The notes beneath the pieces are model-generated. The model made no database searches. It was given only the letters and a program-made list of their open reading frames with translations, and was not told the origin of the DNA. Both the position numbers and the translations under genes were made by a program. A stretch of 64,000 nucleotides of DNA from Leptidea sinapis (lineage: Eukaryota; Arthropoda; Insecta; Lepidoptera; Pieridae), in contig NC_066272.1 of the NCBI RefSeq assembly GCF_905404315.1, positions 6,448,001 through 6,512,000 on the forward strand, written 5' to 3'. The first letter of the stretch is position 1. Each line of letters starts with the position of its first letter. This document shows, piece by piece, positions 1-13,800 of this stretch.

Positions 1-1436
1 AAAATTCCTGAGGTAGCTAGTCCGTAGTGGCATTATTTTGTGTAGATCTTACCACCGGTCTTCAAATATAGTCGTCACATGGTTTTTTCATGTGATGAAT
101 CGATCGTTAAATTAGACGAATGCCAGCTGCACACACGAACAAGTGTCACTAAGCATAGCCTACTGTTATTGTTGATAGACCATTAATAGTAGTATATGGT
201 CTAAGACTCTAACCGTTCGGCTTGTGACACACACATCTTCGATTAATAAAGAGAAGTAGCATCGGTCGGCGATTACAGTATCTAATAATAGGCTAAGTTA
301 TAATTTTAACAAAAAAAATATTATGACTTTTATTATAATCAATCGTATCAAAATATGCTTTCTTATGATGTTATCATGAATTTTTGTTATTCGAATATCG
401 TGCAGTCTTCGGGTGACGGGCGCAGTGTGATGTTATCGGGGTCTGTCCGGACTGTTTTGGGTAGACTATAACACTAGACGTTATTTTGGTTTTACTCTTA
501 TCTTATCGTACCTACTCATTTATTGGCATAAGAAACTTACCAATTTTATTTCAATTGATACAAAAGTTTAACATTTAAAATCCCTCGCGGCAACGAACCA
601 CAGATTGCCTACGATTTATCTCGGTTGGAATGTTTGTATAATAAATTTTGACGCGGTAATACATTTTCATGTGTAGCAATTTTTACGTAAATAATAATAA
701 TTAATTAATTACTTTCACAGTTATCACTTATCACGCAAAAGGCCTATTAAAAACTGGTGCGTGAAGAAATAAGAATAACACTTGAGTATTTAAAACTGGG
801 TATTCAAATACATAGTTTTTAAAAATAATTATTGTATAATATGTACTTAACGTACGCATTCAAACGTGTATACATACGAAGTATAACTTTAGAGTTACCT
901 ATACTTCTTTAGCGTTAGAAAAAAAACTTTAAAGTAGCAAAAATGATCGGCGAAACACATTTTATTAATATATCACACACATACATGTATACCTACTGAC
1001 GTATGTTTTAATATGTTAATGATTCATAAATATTTGAATATACCTAGTTACCTGGAGACAATACACTCCATAATAGTGTCAGCTAATTTGAGAGATATTT
1101 AGAAACCAACTTCATCCTGTTATTTTTGTATTACAGTGATGCGCGCGCATATTAAAATTTCACTCTCATTATTTTTTCATAACATGCCTAAAGAAGTATA
1201 ACTATAGAAGGTTCTAGAATAAATGATTTTCGAAATATAATTCCATAACTAAATGCCACTCTCTGTAACGCTAAAATCTGACGCTTAGCGCGGATGGAGA
1301 GCCCGTGCGGCCAGCAGCCCGAAAGTCAGTATAAAAGCTTTGCTGCAAAAATTGCACCAGACCCCAGGAGGGATTGAATTAGCGACGGATGCTCGTAAGC
1401 CTGCAGACACCTCTACCGCCGTGTTCTATGACCATT
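1..1436. other. AT-rich DNA, no gene recognised
   Basis: Likely last-intron or 3' flanking DNA of SF3A3. Both strands were scanned for the missing C-terminal SF3A3 exon (GNVVN, KTYEDLKRQGLL-like codons) without success. The part from about 1260 to 1430 is GC-richer and may be an old repeat, but it was not classified. Confidence 0.4.
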
Positions 1437-1438
1437 TA

Positions 1439-1800
1439 GAGACCCCGCAAACTGCAGACTTTCGATCGGCCGATAGTTTGGTTGAGTTCGGCTCTTAAGT
1501 GCGCACACTGGCCCGACTAAACAGTCGGGGACAATTCACTATTAGTTTTAAATCGGCTATTGATGAGTCTGGCCGACTAAACAATCGGTGGTGTGCGCGG
1601 CTAGAAGAGCGCTGTACTGATTTAACAGTCGGCCGATAGTTTGCTGAAGGTTCAGTTTGAAGGCAATCGTGTAGCCCATCAAACTTTTTTGTCGGCCGAT
1701 ACCGAATCGTTATAATGTGCGCACTCTCATACATCTTCATACTGATTAAGAAACCAACCAAACTATCGGCCGATCTAAAGTCTGCTGTTTGCGGGGTCTC
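1439..1800. mobile_element. MITE M1, 362 bp with 46-bp inverted ends
   Basis: Arms 1439-1484 and 1755-1800 are inverted copies with two mismatches, starting gagaccccgcaaac. TA dinucleotides flank both ends (1437-1438, 1801-1802), as for Tc1/mariner-type insertion. The interior repeats cggccgatagttt-like motifs. It has no transposase; the open frame across it is not a gene. Confidence 0.8.
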
Positions 1801-2274
1801 TAAATCTATCACTTTTTGGTTTAGGTACCCCATTTCAGTTCTAATGAGCGACAAATTTAGATACTAAGAATCAGCCAACTTTGCGTTGGTATTTATATAA
1901 GTAGGTGTTTTCCCTTGTTCGTCTTCAAAAATACAAAAAAAATGGTAATAACTAATTCGTTGTTAGGAAACATTGCCGTAATACAGGTATTTGAAAATTA
2001 AATAGACTTTCAGGCGTTCATATACTATCGATAAATATCTTGAAACACAAAACGATTAACGATGTTTTGTGTTCCAACTTAGAAAAGATATTATGTCATT
2101 TAATAGATGCGATAGTGATGTGACGCATCGTGAGCACTCGAGCGTCGCTTGGCTTTTCATCGACAGTTACTGTTAGTCGACTGGCTTACGTTGAAAGTTG
2201 AATGGTCTCAATAAAATTTAACGAACTGAAATATATTTCGATTTAAGCTTTCTATGAAATACTTTTCATGTTAT

Positions 2275-2540
2275 TTACGGCCGTTCCCAATATACTATCT
2301 ACAGATAGAGATAAATAACTACCTTCCACTGTCAGTAATTCTTATCGCCTTATATTGGAACTCGTGAATTGCAATTTCCATACAAACTTTATATCGCTGG
2401 TAAGCTCTATACGTCGTCCCATTGACAGACAGCGTGCACGGATAAGGTGAGTTACCGTCGATAAGTTTATTGGGACAGAAAAGTCAACCATAGTTACGAT
2501 TTTTATTTCAAGTAAGACTGAATATTGGGAACGACCGTAA
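2275..2540. mobile_element. MITE M2, copy 1
   Basis: Inverted ends ttacggccgttcccaat and its near-complement (attgggaacgaccgtaa) bound 266 bp. The same end sequence and interior recur at 54361-54586 and, as a half, at 41120-41255. Confidence 0.7.
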
Positions 2541-4005
2541 GTCAAGTTCGTATGTAACGTTATCGCTAGATTATAATAATTACCAATTTAATTTGTTATG
2601 GTAACCCGCTGTACTACGTAATTATAATGTTGATTTATGTCAAAATGCAACACTATTCAAAATAAAATAAACGAGTATTACACGCATCACAACGCACGAA
2701 TGGTAGTGTGTAGGAGGGGTCTCTACTCTCGAAATGCCGTGACCATTTTGCAATATAAAATTGTCAGTAGGTACGACTTTAAATTTTGACCTTAAAATTT
2801 AAATCAATAAAAACTAGGGAAGTTTTGAAAACCAGATTTATTAAATTATGAAGTCAGCGAACTGTTTTATTTATTAGTATGGCTGTCAATGAGTGTGTGC
2901 ATTTGTCTTCACGTTCCAGAAAAATAAACCCAACGAAATGAAATAAATATTTCTGAATAAGATTCCATTTATTCTCGGGATGATCTCTATTGCTGGTGGT
3001 GATCAGAGAAAAAATGATTTTATGTCTACTTTCATAAATTTTGTATTTTTTTTTAAATTTTGATTTTCCAAACTTTTTTTTTATTTGGTTGAGTTTCCGC
3101 TGATGCGGGTCTTTCGTCATGCTAGTTTAATAGTTATTGCTTATGGCAACACTGGTTTCCCTAATATATGGCATGGTGAGCGCTGACTGGACAACGCAAC
3201 AAAATAACAAAGACATAATTATTTTAAAAAGTTTTTATTGGGATCATCTTTTATCATCTAACTTACAATATAAAATTCTCAAAGCAGCCCTTGTCTTTTC
3301 AAATCCTCATAAGTTTTACGATTCACAACGTTGCCAAGAGAATCTTCAAACTCTTCGTCATTTTCAGCGACAAAGCGTTCACTTTCTTTCAAATTTTTTA
3401 TTTTCTCCCACACTGAAAACAAGGTAACCATTTATTTTATTCGACATACAAGTACTCTATGTAAGCAAAAAATATATACATTATCGTTAAATAGTCCAAG
3501 CGTAGACCTTTGGGTAAACTATGAGTTTTTTGGACACTTGAACCACTGTTATTATTACAGAGACAAAAAATATAGTGCAGATAACCAAACACTGCCCAGC
3601 CACATTATATCGACTATATACCGCTTTATTAAAAATTGCCCTATCTATCTGGGTCTTGCTCTGTGGTTATAAAATGGGAATTGACCATGATTTATGTGTT
3701 CCTATTCAAAAAACGCTTGAGGTTCTCCGTGGTCTCGGCCATGATAACAATATTATCGACGGATGAGGGACGCATCCTAGATGGATGATTGTCGGCAAAG
3801 AATTAGGTGTACGCGAGCGGAAGCTATCGGTAAAAAACAAACCTGTTTCATTCTAAATATTGTATACATTTAAGTTTCGATATCGAAATTATTAAAACCA
3901 AAGTAAAATGAACGCAACACTAAACCCACGCGCACCCATCAACTTTCCCACCAGCACTAAGGACAGGTATCGACTTGTAAATCCGCCATACTGGCTGCGA
4001 CGTGA
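2541..4005. other. AT-rich DNA with short unassigned reading frames
   Basis: Overlapping short frames (around 2854-3120 minus and 3137-3672 plus) encode Lys/Phe/Ser-rich peptides with no recognisable motif and no splice support. Nothing else was recognised. Confidence 0.35.
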
Positions 4006-4559
4006 CTAAAGCTATGGTCTCCCTATTTTACGCCGTACGTGACGTCTCGTTACGCCGTACGCTGCGTCATAATGCTAACTATATAAATGTACTGATGTGG
4101 TCTCTTGCACACGTCGTCACTGGCGTGTTGACTCCGTACGCGGCATCCGAACACCGTGCGCCGCGTCTTTTGTCATTTCGAACAATTGCAGCGTGAAGGT
4201 CGTCGCCCGCGTCACACAAAATGAACAGGTTTGAGACAAAGGAAAAGACGAGTTGTTGATTGAATCAGTATGTGCGTTGCGTCCAGACGTTTTTTTTTTT
4301 TTTATAGAATAGGAGGACAAACGAGCGTACGGGTCACCTGGTGTTAAGTGATCACCGCCGCCCACACTCTCCTGCAACACCAGAGGAATCACAAGAGCGT
4401 TGCCGGCCTTTAAGGAAGGTGTACGCGCTTTTCTTGAAGGTACCCATGTCGTATCGTCCCGGAAACACCGCACAAGGAAGCTCATTCCACAGCAAGACGT
4501 TGGAAGCCACGGCTGCTAGTCGCCGCGTACGGCATAAAATAGGAGACCATAAGCCTTAG
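4006..4559. mobile_element. MITE M3 interrupted by a LINE tail
   Basis: Ends carry atggtctccctattttacg on the left and the complement of atggtctcctattttatg on the right, followed by gccgtacg in both. The interior repeats cgccgtacg motifs. A LINE fragment (4292-4494) splits it, so the MITE is older than that LINE insertion. Confidence 0.7.
4292..4494 (-). mobile_element. LINE-J 3' end fragment inside MITE M3
   Basis: Minus-strand 3' terminus of the main LINE family: RT C-terminal codons ([10 protein letters not shown]...), then the 3' tail with A-run at 4292-4303. It is flanked by a 7-base target duplication agacgtt (4285-4291 and 4495-4501). Severely 5' truncated. Confidence 0.8.
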
Positions 4560-4674
4560 GTCGCACACAAAGAGTTGATGCAGGTAGCCCATATCCGTAC
4601 GTCATATAAAGAATAGTGACCGCACGTGGCCAGACGGTGTGCTGGCCAGTTGATATGGTACAATAGGTACTTAC

Positions 4675-4876
4675 AAGCAAGTGCGTCTTCAATCTGCGTG
4701 ACATTAGCGAAGTGCGCGGTGTTCGGGATGCCGAGACACCGCATGCCGTGAGCGTGACGCCACTCGGCGAAGTGACGCTGGAAGGCTTTCGGCCCCTTGT
4801 ACGTGTAGTTGCCACAAATCTCGCACGAATAGCTGATGTTCAGACCGTGCAGCTTGTACAGCCAGTATGGGATCGG
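4675..4876 (-). CDS. SF3A3: SF3A3 coding exon 10, matrin-type zinc finger (residues 392-458)
   Basis: Begins [13 protein letters not shown] and contains the zinc ligands of C-x2-C-x13-H-x5-H (C409, C412, H426, H432) followed by [16 protein letters not shown]. Ends with one base of a codon before gtaagt at 4674, so a further exon is required. Confidence 0.94.
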
Positions 4877-7800
4877 CTGAAACAAAAGAAAATTAAATTA
4901 ATACCGGTCAAATGAGAGTCCCGTCGACGATAACTTAACATTAGGTGATTTTCAAAAACTTTTGTAAATGAAAGAACAGGGGCGGTAAACACTTTGCGTT
5001 GTGCCTTGCAATCTTGGTTTTGGTAATAACACACTTTGCCAAATTCCAACAGACCTACGATTACCGTTTCTGAAAAATATAATGCCTGAGAGGGATAAAA
5101 ACATCTTTAACAGAGATACAGCAAGATAGAAAATGAAAACGAATCTATTGTAACTGTAACAGCCTTTGAGTGATAAGTCGTAAACAGCCACGCTTGGCAT
5201 TAGATCCTTTTTATCTTTAATATTAAACCCAAACGCACACAATAACAATTTTTATTTTTAAGTTGGCTCTAATTGTGTGTTAATTAGTTCATTGTACTAG
5301 AACCAGCTAGTTGACTGTTACAGCTTGTTGGAATTTACAATATCTTGTCCCTCTTTCGTTTTCGTTACTTCTTCTTCTAACTAGTATCTCTTTTGCAAGC
5401 TATGGCAATCTCTAAGTGGGTCTACAATTTAACAATAATATGCAAGTACCTCATTTTGTTTAGTTTAATAATGATTAATTGCCATGTCGGTTATACGGTA
5501 GTATATTCTAAGTTTATGTTAGACAGCGTGTTACAAAAGAATTATGGCCCGCGGTGATGTCATACGTTCAGGTGTATGACGTCTGGTCAGGTGTGCTACT
5601 TCAGGCATAAAAGGCATTTATTTTCTCAAAATTGATTCCTTTAGAATTCTTTTTGATGTCATTTCTAATAACTACTAGATACTACTACCGCTTCGGAAAC
5701 AAATGGCGCTCTGAGAGGGAAGAAGCGGCGCAATAAACTCTCCCAGCATTCTTTTTTTGGGCTCTTTTCAATAAAAAATATACAATATTCTACAGTCATT
5801 TCTATCGCTATAAAATAATCACAATCTAGTCCCAGGCTGTCCGATCATTTAGATATTCAGCAGTGGAGTAATAAGATTTACGACAGAGCCATTTTTTTTA
5901 TAAAACATTAAAATTTATTTATAGATAATGCCTGAACAGTGGCTGGGACTTTATTATAGAAATGTATACATTTACCCTTAAAGCTATTATGTATCTTATG
6001 AAGCCTAGAATGCTTGTAACTAACAAGCAATCCCTTATCTCTAGTGTTATAATAATGAAAATCACTATTGAGAGCAAAAAGGTGACGATTTTTTTGATTC
6101 GTCATCCTCTTTCCTTAATAAATATAGTGATGTAACAGTTACTATGTTTTCAGAGTAAAACCGATGTGTTTTGATAACCTTTCAATCATGAGTTAATTAT
6201 CCATCCCTATTAGGATCAATTTGCAAATAGGTTATCGATAATAATTGCGCTTTAAATATAAAACAATAATAATATTGGATATGTGAAAGAACAATAATAG
6301 GGAAAATGAAATGAGTGTGCAGGGATTTCCCACTATCAGTTAACATAGACAATAAGGTGAAATTTTAGAACAATTAATATTATGTTATGCTATTTTTTCC
6401 AAAAGTGTCTCAATAAGATTTTTTGAAAACCATCAATATAATATGTATTCCATAAAAATAACTAATTGGCTTAATCGTAATAAAATGAAATGGTGCAAAT
6501 GGTACTATTGAACTGATTTGGAGATGGAGCCGAGTGGTAAAGGGCTTTTTGGAATTCCTAATATGAAACGGACTCATTCTTTTTTATGAGACAGAAGTAC
6601 AACCGTCGCCTATATTCACCTGCAACACCAGGGGGGTTACAGAAGCGTGTACGTGCTTTTTCTTAATGTACCCATGTATAATCATTCTGACAACACCGCA
6701 CACGGAAGCTCATTCCACAGTTTGGTTCAAAATGGCAGAAAAAGAGAAAGATTCGTGAAAACAGAACTGTGGAGGAACGAGGAAGTTTGTAACGTATCGT
6801 GCGAAGGTGAAATTCGGCCAAACAGGATCATATCAAACAGCACTTCGGAACATTTCCCGTGATAAATGCCGTAGAAGACACACAATTAACTGATATCAGA
6901 AAAAATAAATTTAGTTAAATATAGAACCAGGGCTGTAATCGGGCACCGATCGGTATGACCGAGATTAGTATGAAAATATCCATGCACTGTAGTATCACAT
7001 CGACCACTGCAACAGCACAGTCGCTTGGATCATCCAGACAAACTCTGCCCCAAAGAAAGGATGCAAAAAAGGAACTCATATAAATCTGCTGATTTGTAAT
7101 GTGAAACGCGTTTGAGGGACATTGGTGATCGGCGCCAGGAGACCAGGGACATTTTGCACAGATCGCCCTGCGTATTCTGTGACCCAAGCTATTCGTATGC
7201 CCATTGAAATGACCCGATCTGTGCAAGCACGTCGTTAACTGGTGATTGGCTGCAGGCCATGAGACGATCCATTACTGCGGACCACTATAGGACCTGCAGT
7301 TAGATGCGCAGATATGAATACAGTCTTCAAATTTGCTAAGACGGCGAGAGCAGAAATGGGGAGTACTTATTTTAACCAACACACATGATCCGGGATGACG
7401 CAAAAGATTATGCTCAATTTTGTACCCGGGGTAATATGCTGTGTCACTCGGGCGAGAAAGCTGCGTCTTTGTAAGGAATGACAACGACGGCGTTTAAGTT
7501 GGAATGGATTATAAGCATGATGCCGTGGTGAAAATGGAATGAAATTTGTGTAAAAGTGTGAAAACGATCTGAAAAGAATATATAATATATATTGGGATTA
7601 TAACATCACAACTAGTATATTGGTTGTTAAAATTTAGTATATTATGGTATCACTTATGGGTGGTATGTAGGTAATTGTTAAATGTGCCAACAATAGTGGG
7701 TACCAGTGCCCAAATATACAACCTAAAACAGTTAAATGAGTTTCTTCTTACACCAACAAATCACCCCACAACGATTGATACGTTGATACTTGGCACCAAA

Positions 7801-10800
7801 TTCAGAATGTTGTATAAATCTAATATATAAAATTCTCGTGTCATGGTGTTAAACTTTGAACTCCTCCGAAACGGCTTGACCGATTCTCATGAAATTTTGA
7901 GTGCATATTGGGTAGGTCTGAGAATCGGACAATATCTATTTTTCATCCCCCTAAATGTTAAGGGTGGTCCAAACGAAATTATTTTTTTTAACTTTCTTTT
8001 TTTAATTTGATTATGAGTCAGCATTAAAAAATACATACAACTTCAAATTTTCACCCGTCTATCGTAGATGGGTCAACCCACCTACGATCAACAGTTAATT
8101 TTGTATCGCGATTTTAATATCGGCAATAAAACGTTTGCTGGGTCATATATATTTATAATATATATTTTTGAAATTTTTGGCTAGCCTTCAATATTGCAGT
8201 GTATTCATCAACTTGATGTAATAGTTATCTTAATTGACAATAATATTATTCATTTCACTATTCTCGTTTTATCTAGCACCAACAATGTTGCATGTTATGG
8301 TCACTGATAAATATCTAAATATAGCATTGTAAGCTCGTATATTTAGCTAGATCAATACTTTACTGTAGCCATTAAGAGGACGCCGAACTTCGCAATAAAA
8401 CGAACAGGGAATCGACAAACTATAGGCGGCTCTAACTGGAATGGACGTAACGCTCGCAATCTAGGTATTTCTTTCTGATTATGTAAACATGTACCTAGAT
8501 ATTTTAAATGTAAGGTGATGCGTTATGGAAAATATGTAGTTTAGTTACTATGTTTATCTACATCCATGCTTTAAATCCTCTATTAAAGCTAAAATTAGCT
8601 TATTGCCAACAATAAAACACCCTATGTCTTAATAACCATTACACCATCTAAACGAGTGTTGTAATGAAATTCAGTACAGCATTGTATCATCCGTTTTCAT
8701 AATTTTATGGTTACTAGGACTGGGTTTTTTAATGTTAGCAGTAAGCTAACTGTTTCAGAATATTTTAGTAGATTCATATTATGGGTAGATATAGATAAAG
8801 TCTTGTATGCAACGTATTAAAACATTTATGTGATACTATAATCACTCTGCTTCGCCTCGTGTGATAAACCCACATTCGTGTTTTAATACTCCTTATTACC
8901 CAACAGTTGCATAAATAATTAAAAAACTTGCTTGTTCTGTAGGAGCTAACCAAAGTAACGGAAGAACAGTGGTGTATGCTGGAGATGGTGGTAATATTTA
9001 GTTTTACCAATAAGCGACGAGCAGGACGTTCAGCTGATTGTAATAGATACGCCCTGCCCATAGCAATGGAATGCCACGCAGGATTCTTGAAAAATACAAA
9101 AATTCTGAGCGGCACTTTAATTGCGCTCGTCACCATGATTCGCCCTTCAGATCGCAACACAATAATGCTTACACATTACTGCTTCACGGCAGAAAAAGGC
9201 CCCGTTGTGGTACCCATAATCTAGCCGGCATCATGTGCAAAGGAGCCTCCCACTGGTGATAATATGAATATAATATACAATTAATTTAAATTAGCATGCA
9301 AAAAGTTTCTTCAAACTTAAAAAATCCTTAACATTATAAAAGACATTGTCCATTAACCATTTAAACAGGAGTCCAGTAAATTGTTTCTGTGATAAGATTT
9401 TTATTTCTAGAGGTCGATGATTGAATAATTTTACACACATTGCATAGCTACTATTTAGGTACAATTTTTACATTCTGGGACAGTGGCCATAAACCAGTCT
9501 ATCCGGTAATCTAGCCTACTACTAGCTTCATAAGATACATAATAGCTTTAAGGGTAAATGTATACACTTCTATAATAAAGTCCCAGCCACTGTTCAGGCC
9601 TTATCTATAAATAAATCTAAATGTTTTATAAAAAAAATGGCTCTGTCGTAAATCCTATTACTCCACTGCTGAATATCTAAACGATCGGACAGCCTGGGAC
9701 TAGATTATGATTATTTTATAGCGATAGAAATGACTGTAGAATATTGTATATTTTTATTGAAAAGAGCCCAAAAAAAGAATGCTGGGAGAGTTTCTTGCGC
9801 CGCTTCTTCTCTCTCAGAGCGCCATTTGTCTCCGAAGCGATAGTAGTATCTAGTAGTTATTAGAAATGACATCAAAAAGAATTCTAAAGGAATCAATTTT
9901 GAGAAAATAAATGCCTTCTATGCCTTTTACTATTTAGTCAGTATTTTTTTGCCATCTATCAAAATATATATGCCCACAGAGTAAACTTCTAAATTTAAAT
10001 TGGACCACTCGTTGCCACAGACCGAGATACACTGGGGTGATAAACATATTAATTAAATTAATTACTTGTAAGTTTCTTTTTATTTGTTTATTTATTTCAC
10101 TGTTCTTTTTTCTTTTTTTATTTTTCTTTTTGAATTGTTTTAGGTTACCTATAGTCAGTTATTATTTTATTTTATATTATCTTTAAGGCGACGTCACCAA
10201 ATGGCCCAACGGAAGACCAGCACTGGTTTTCGAACCAGCAAATATTCTAAGTTGGGACCCCTTTGTGGCGTATAGAAAATAATATTCCATAATTTTATTT
10301 ACTATATTTTTTTTAAGTTTTTTTGTATTTAGTTATAATAATATTGACACACTTTTACACAAAATATATTGCCCCAAATTAGGCATATAGCCTTTGTTAT
10401 GGGTTGCAACACAACAATATATTTAATACAATATACTTACTTAAACATACATATATACATATAAACATCCACGACTCAGAAACAAACATCCATATTCATC
10501 ATATAAATGCTTGCACCTACCGGGATTCAAACTCGGGACCTCTAGCTTAGTAGGAAGGTTCGCTAACCACTCGGCAATTCAGGTCGTCAATTAATAACAC
10601 TTTAACGTCACAAATAAAAAATTTCTTTCTTTCTTTCTAATTCGAGTACTTACTTTTCCATCCCAACCCAATGGCAAGTTCTTGGGGTTGTACGGCACCT
10701 CATCATCATCAGAGTCGATGTCTCCCGCGGCGGACGCGTCACTCTCGTCTTCGCTCTCGTCACGTCTCTCGCCGGCCGCACGAGCCGCTCTGCGCGTCAC

Positions 10801-13800
10801 GTTCTCTATGGTGGCAGCTCGTGTGATACTTACTATGTTCGCAAATCTGCAATATTATAGAATAATCTATACTAATATTATAAAGAGGAAAGATTTGATT
10901 GTTTGTTTGTGTGCATTGAATAGGCTCCGCAACTACTGCACCGATTTGAATAACTCTTTCACTTTTAAAGGATTAAAACGCGTGTAATTGTAACGGTTTT
11001 ACATTAGATGTTTGCGTAAAAGTTACATTTTTATTTTAGGTAACCCGACGTTTCAAGACCTTTCCAGATCTCGTTTTCAGGGGGACTTGAAATGAGTCAA
11101 AGATAGTATTTGTCATAGTTGTCATTATGAAGTTTAGCGCCATTAATTTCATCGGAGGTGGTATTTGCTGTACACAGATGGTTTTTGGCAAAATTTACGC
11201 AAACATCTAATGTAAAACCGTTACAATTACACGCGTTTTAATCCTTTAAAAGTGTTTTATTTAAATGTGAAACACTCGTGTTAATCAAAGAAAATACTAT
11301 TCTTTCACTGTTGGGAAGCTACATTATCCCCGAGTGTTATGGGCTATGTTACAAAAAACAAAAAATTAGGGATCCCTACTAAAAGTCCAGTAATGTAACG
11401 CAAGGTGTAAAAATACGTACGCGAACGACGTCGCGGGGTATCAGCTGGTAATATATATACTAGTCAAAACAAAATAAAGGCCACTTGATTGTTTTGGCCT
11501 CGCTAGCGATAATTTATTTTTTATGCATTCTCAAGTAGCTGATACTTTATTGTGGTGTTACCTTATTTGTTTACACACTTTTTTTGAGCATTCCACCCGC
11601 ATAATTGTTTAAAGTGGGTAATTTTAGATAATTTATTGCAACCACTTGATTCTACCCGATTTTAAGACGGATTTCAACTCAGTCAAATTGACGATTCTCT
11701 CAGGAACACTGTAAATTTCGCTTGACCAGTGGCTGAATTAACATTTTAAAAATGTTATGCCGAGAAATCAAAGTCATATGGACTTGCCAACCGTAACTAG
11801 GGCCGTAACATTGCTTCAAGAAGGCCATTCGCAGCGTTCTGTGGCGTTGCAGCTGGGTTTTTCCCGGCGAGCGATCCAGAATGTTTGGAATCGTTTTCAA
11901 GAGACTGGGAGACTAACCAGGAGACGGGGATCTGACAGAGTTCGAGCAACTACAGCACAGGTGGACCGCTACGTGCGCTTGACTGCGCGTAGAGAACGCT
12001 GTATTGTAACAGCCCGTTCGTTACAAAACCGTTTGCAGCAGGCGACCGGTACACGTGTTAGTGATCAAACTATTAGAAATCGTTTACACGAAGACCAGCA
12101 GTTCTCCAGGAGACGTGTAGTGCGGATACCATTAACAAGTGCTCATCGTGCAAACCGATTATCATTCGCAAGGCAGCATCTGGCGTGGGATATGAATGAT
12201 TGGAGGACTGTATTGTTTAAGGATGAGTGCAAAGTTATTTTTTTTAGTGATGAACGTCGCATTAGGGTCTGGAGGCGTGAAGGTGAGCGATTTTCGGATG
12301 CTTGCATCCATGAAAGTGACAGATTTGGGGGCCCCAATGTTATGGTATGGGGAGGAATCTCTATGTCAGGCAGAACCGAGCTGGTACCTAATTCTAAACG
12401 AAGGCACAATAACAGCTCAACGTTATATCGAAGAGGTCATAAGACCCCATGTGGTCTCATATGCACATAGAATCGGCGCAAGATTCCATCTGATGCACGA
12501 TAATGCTCGCGCTCATACAGCTAGGGCCACCAGAGAAGCCCTAGAGGAGGCTGGTATACAGGTGTTGGCCTGGCCTGCAAACAGTCCGGATCTAAATCCC
12601 ATTTACTTTTACTTAAATGTTCGAAGCACAAACCAACCCGTGCACAATGAAAGACAGCTATTAAACGTTCTGAAATCAAGCTGGGAACAAATTCCTCAAG
12701 AAACAGTGGTACACCTGGTGGAGAATGTACCTTCTAGGCTTCAAGAGTGCATTAGTAATCGAAGACGGCATACTAGATATTGAGGAAAGTCATAAATCAA
12801 TAAACATTTTATGTTTTTTTTTTCTGAATTTTTTTCCTCACTAATTATTTTTACAAAAATGTCAATATTTAGAAAAAGTGGAGCAAATTTCTTTTTTTAA
12901 TAGAATGCAACATTATTTTATGCTGTCTACAATAAAAATCAATCAATTTATCCAACTGAAACATTGATCAACCTTTAAACCTCAAGAATTCATGAGAATA
13001 CTGTAAAAACGTGGTGGCCCTTATTTTGTTTTGACTAGTATATAATAATATCATATTGACACACTTTCACACAAATTATCTTTAGCCAAACGAATTTAAT
13101 ACTTAATATACTTACTTAAACATATATCTATAATGTATCTATACACATAAATAAAATTAGAGTGTATGTTTGTAATATTGAAATAACCGTTTTTTCGACA
13201 TGTATATGAATATATTCGGTACATACACCAAAATAACATTCGTCTGTTTGTTCCGGCTAATGTCTGAAATGGCTGGACCGATTTTGACGGGACTTTTATT
13301 GGTAGGTAGCTGACGTAATAAGCAGTAACTTAGGCTACGTTTATTTTAGAAAAAATAAAGTAATCTTGCAATGTCCAAGAAACGGTCTAATTCTAAAAAT
13401 AAGTTTGCCGGGCTAGTAATGAAAATAGTCTATGTTTGAGGCGCAATTACGCCTAAACCACTGACCGCATCGACATGAAACTTGGCAAGTCGTTGAGTCA
13501 CTTGAGTCTCGTGCCAAAATTTGGCAAGTCAACATCTCCTGAGGATGCCTCGTGTAGAGGCGAAACACGCGCTGAATTGATTGAAGACGTATCTTAGCGG
13601 AATTTACACTCAAGAAGGCTCATGAGATTTGAATAATTATGGATTTCTGCGAAATAACGCTTACTTCAATAAAATTAAATTAAAAGTCTATAGGCAGCAG
13701 TTATCACTTGCAAACATTAATGACCCTTGTATATTACCGTTACAAATACAGTTGTTCATAAACATTACAATAATTATACAAATGATTTAAGGTTTCTTTA

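Noticed and set aside
2854..3120. Lys-rich 88-codon minus-strand frame
   Set aside because: No recognisable domain; explained by poly-A/T runs.
3137..3766. Overlapping plus-strand open frames that could look like a small gene
   Set aside because: Low-complexity, compositionally AT-driven peptides; no motif, no splice pattern, no family resemblance.
4117..4485. 122-codon minus-strand frame
   Set aside because: A fusion of LINE tail with MITE M3 sequence, not a gene.
11700..11900. Minus-strand frame over Tc1 element A
   Set aside because: Shadow of the transposase frame.
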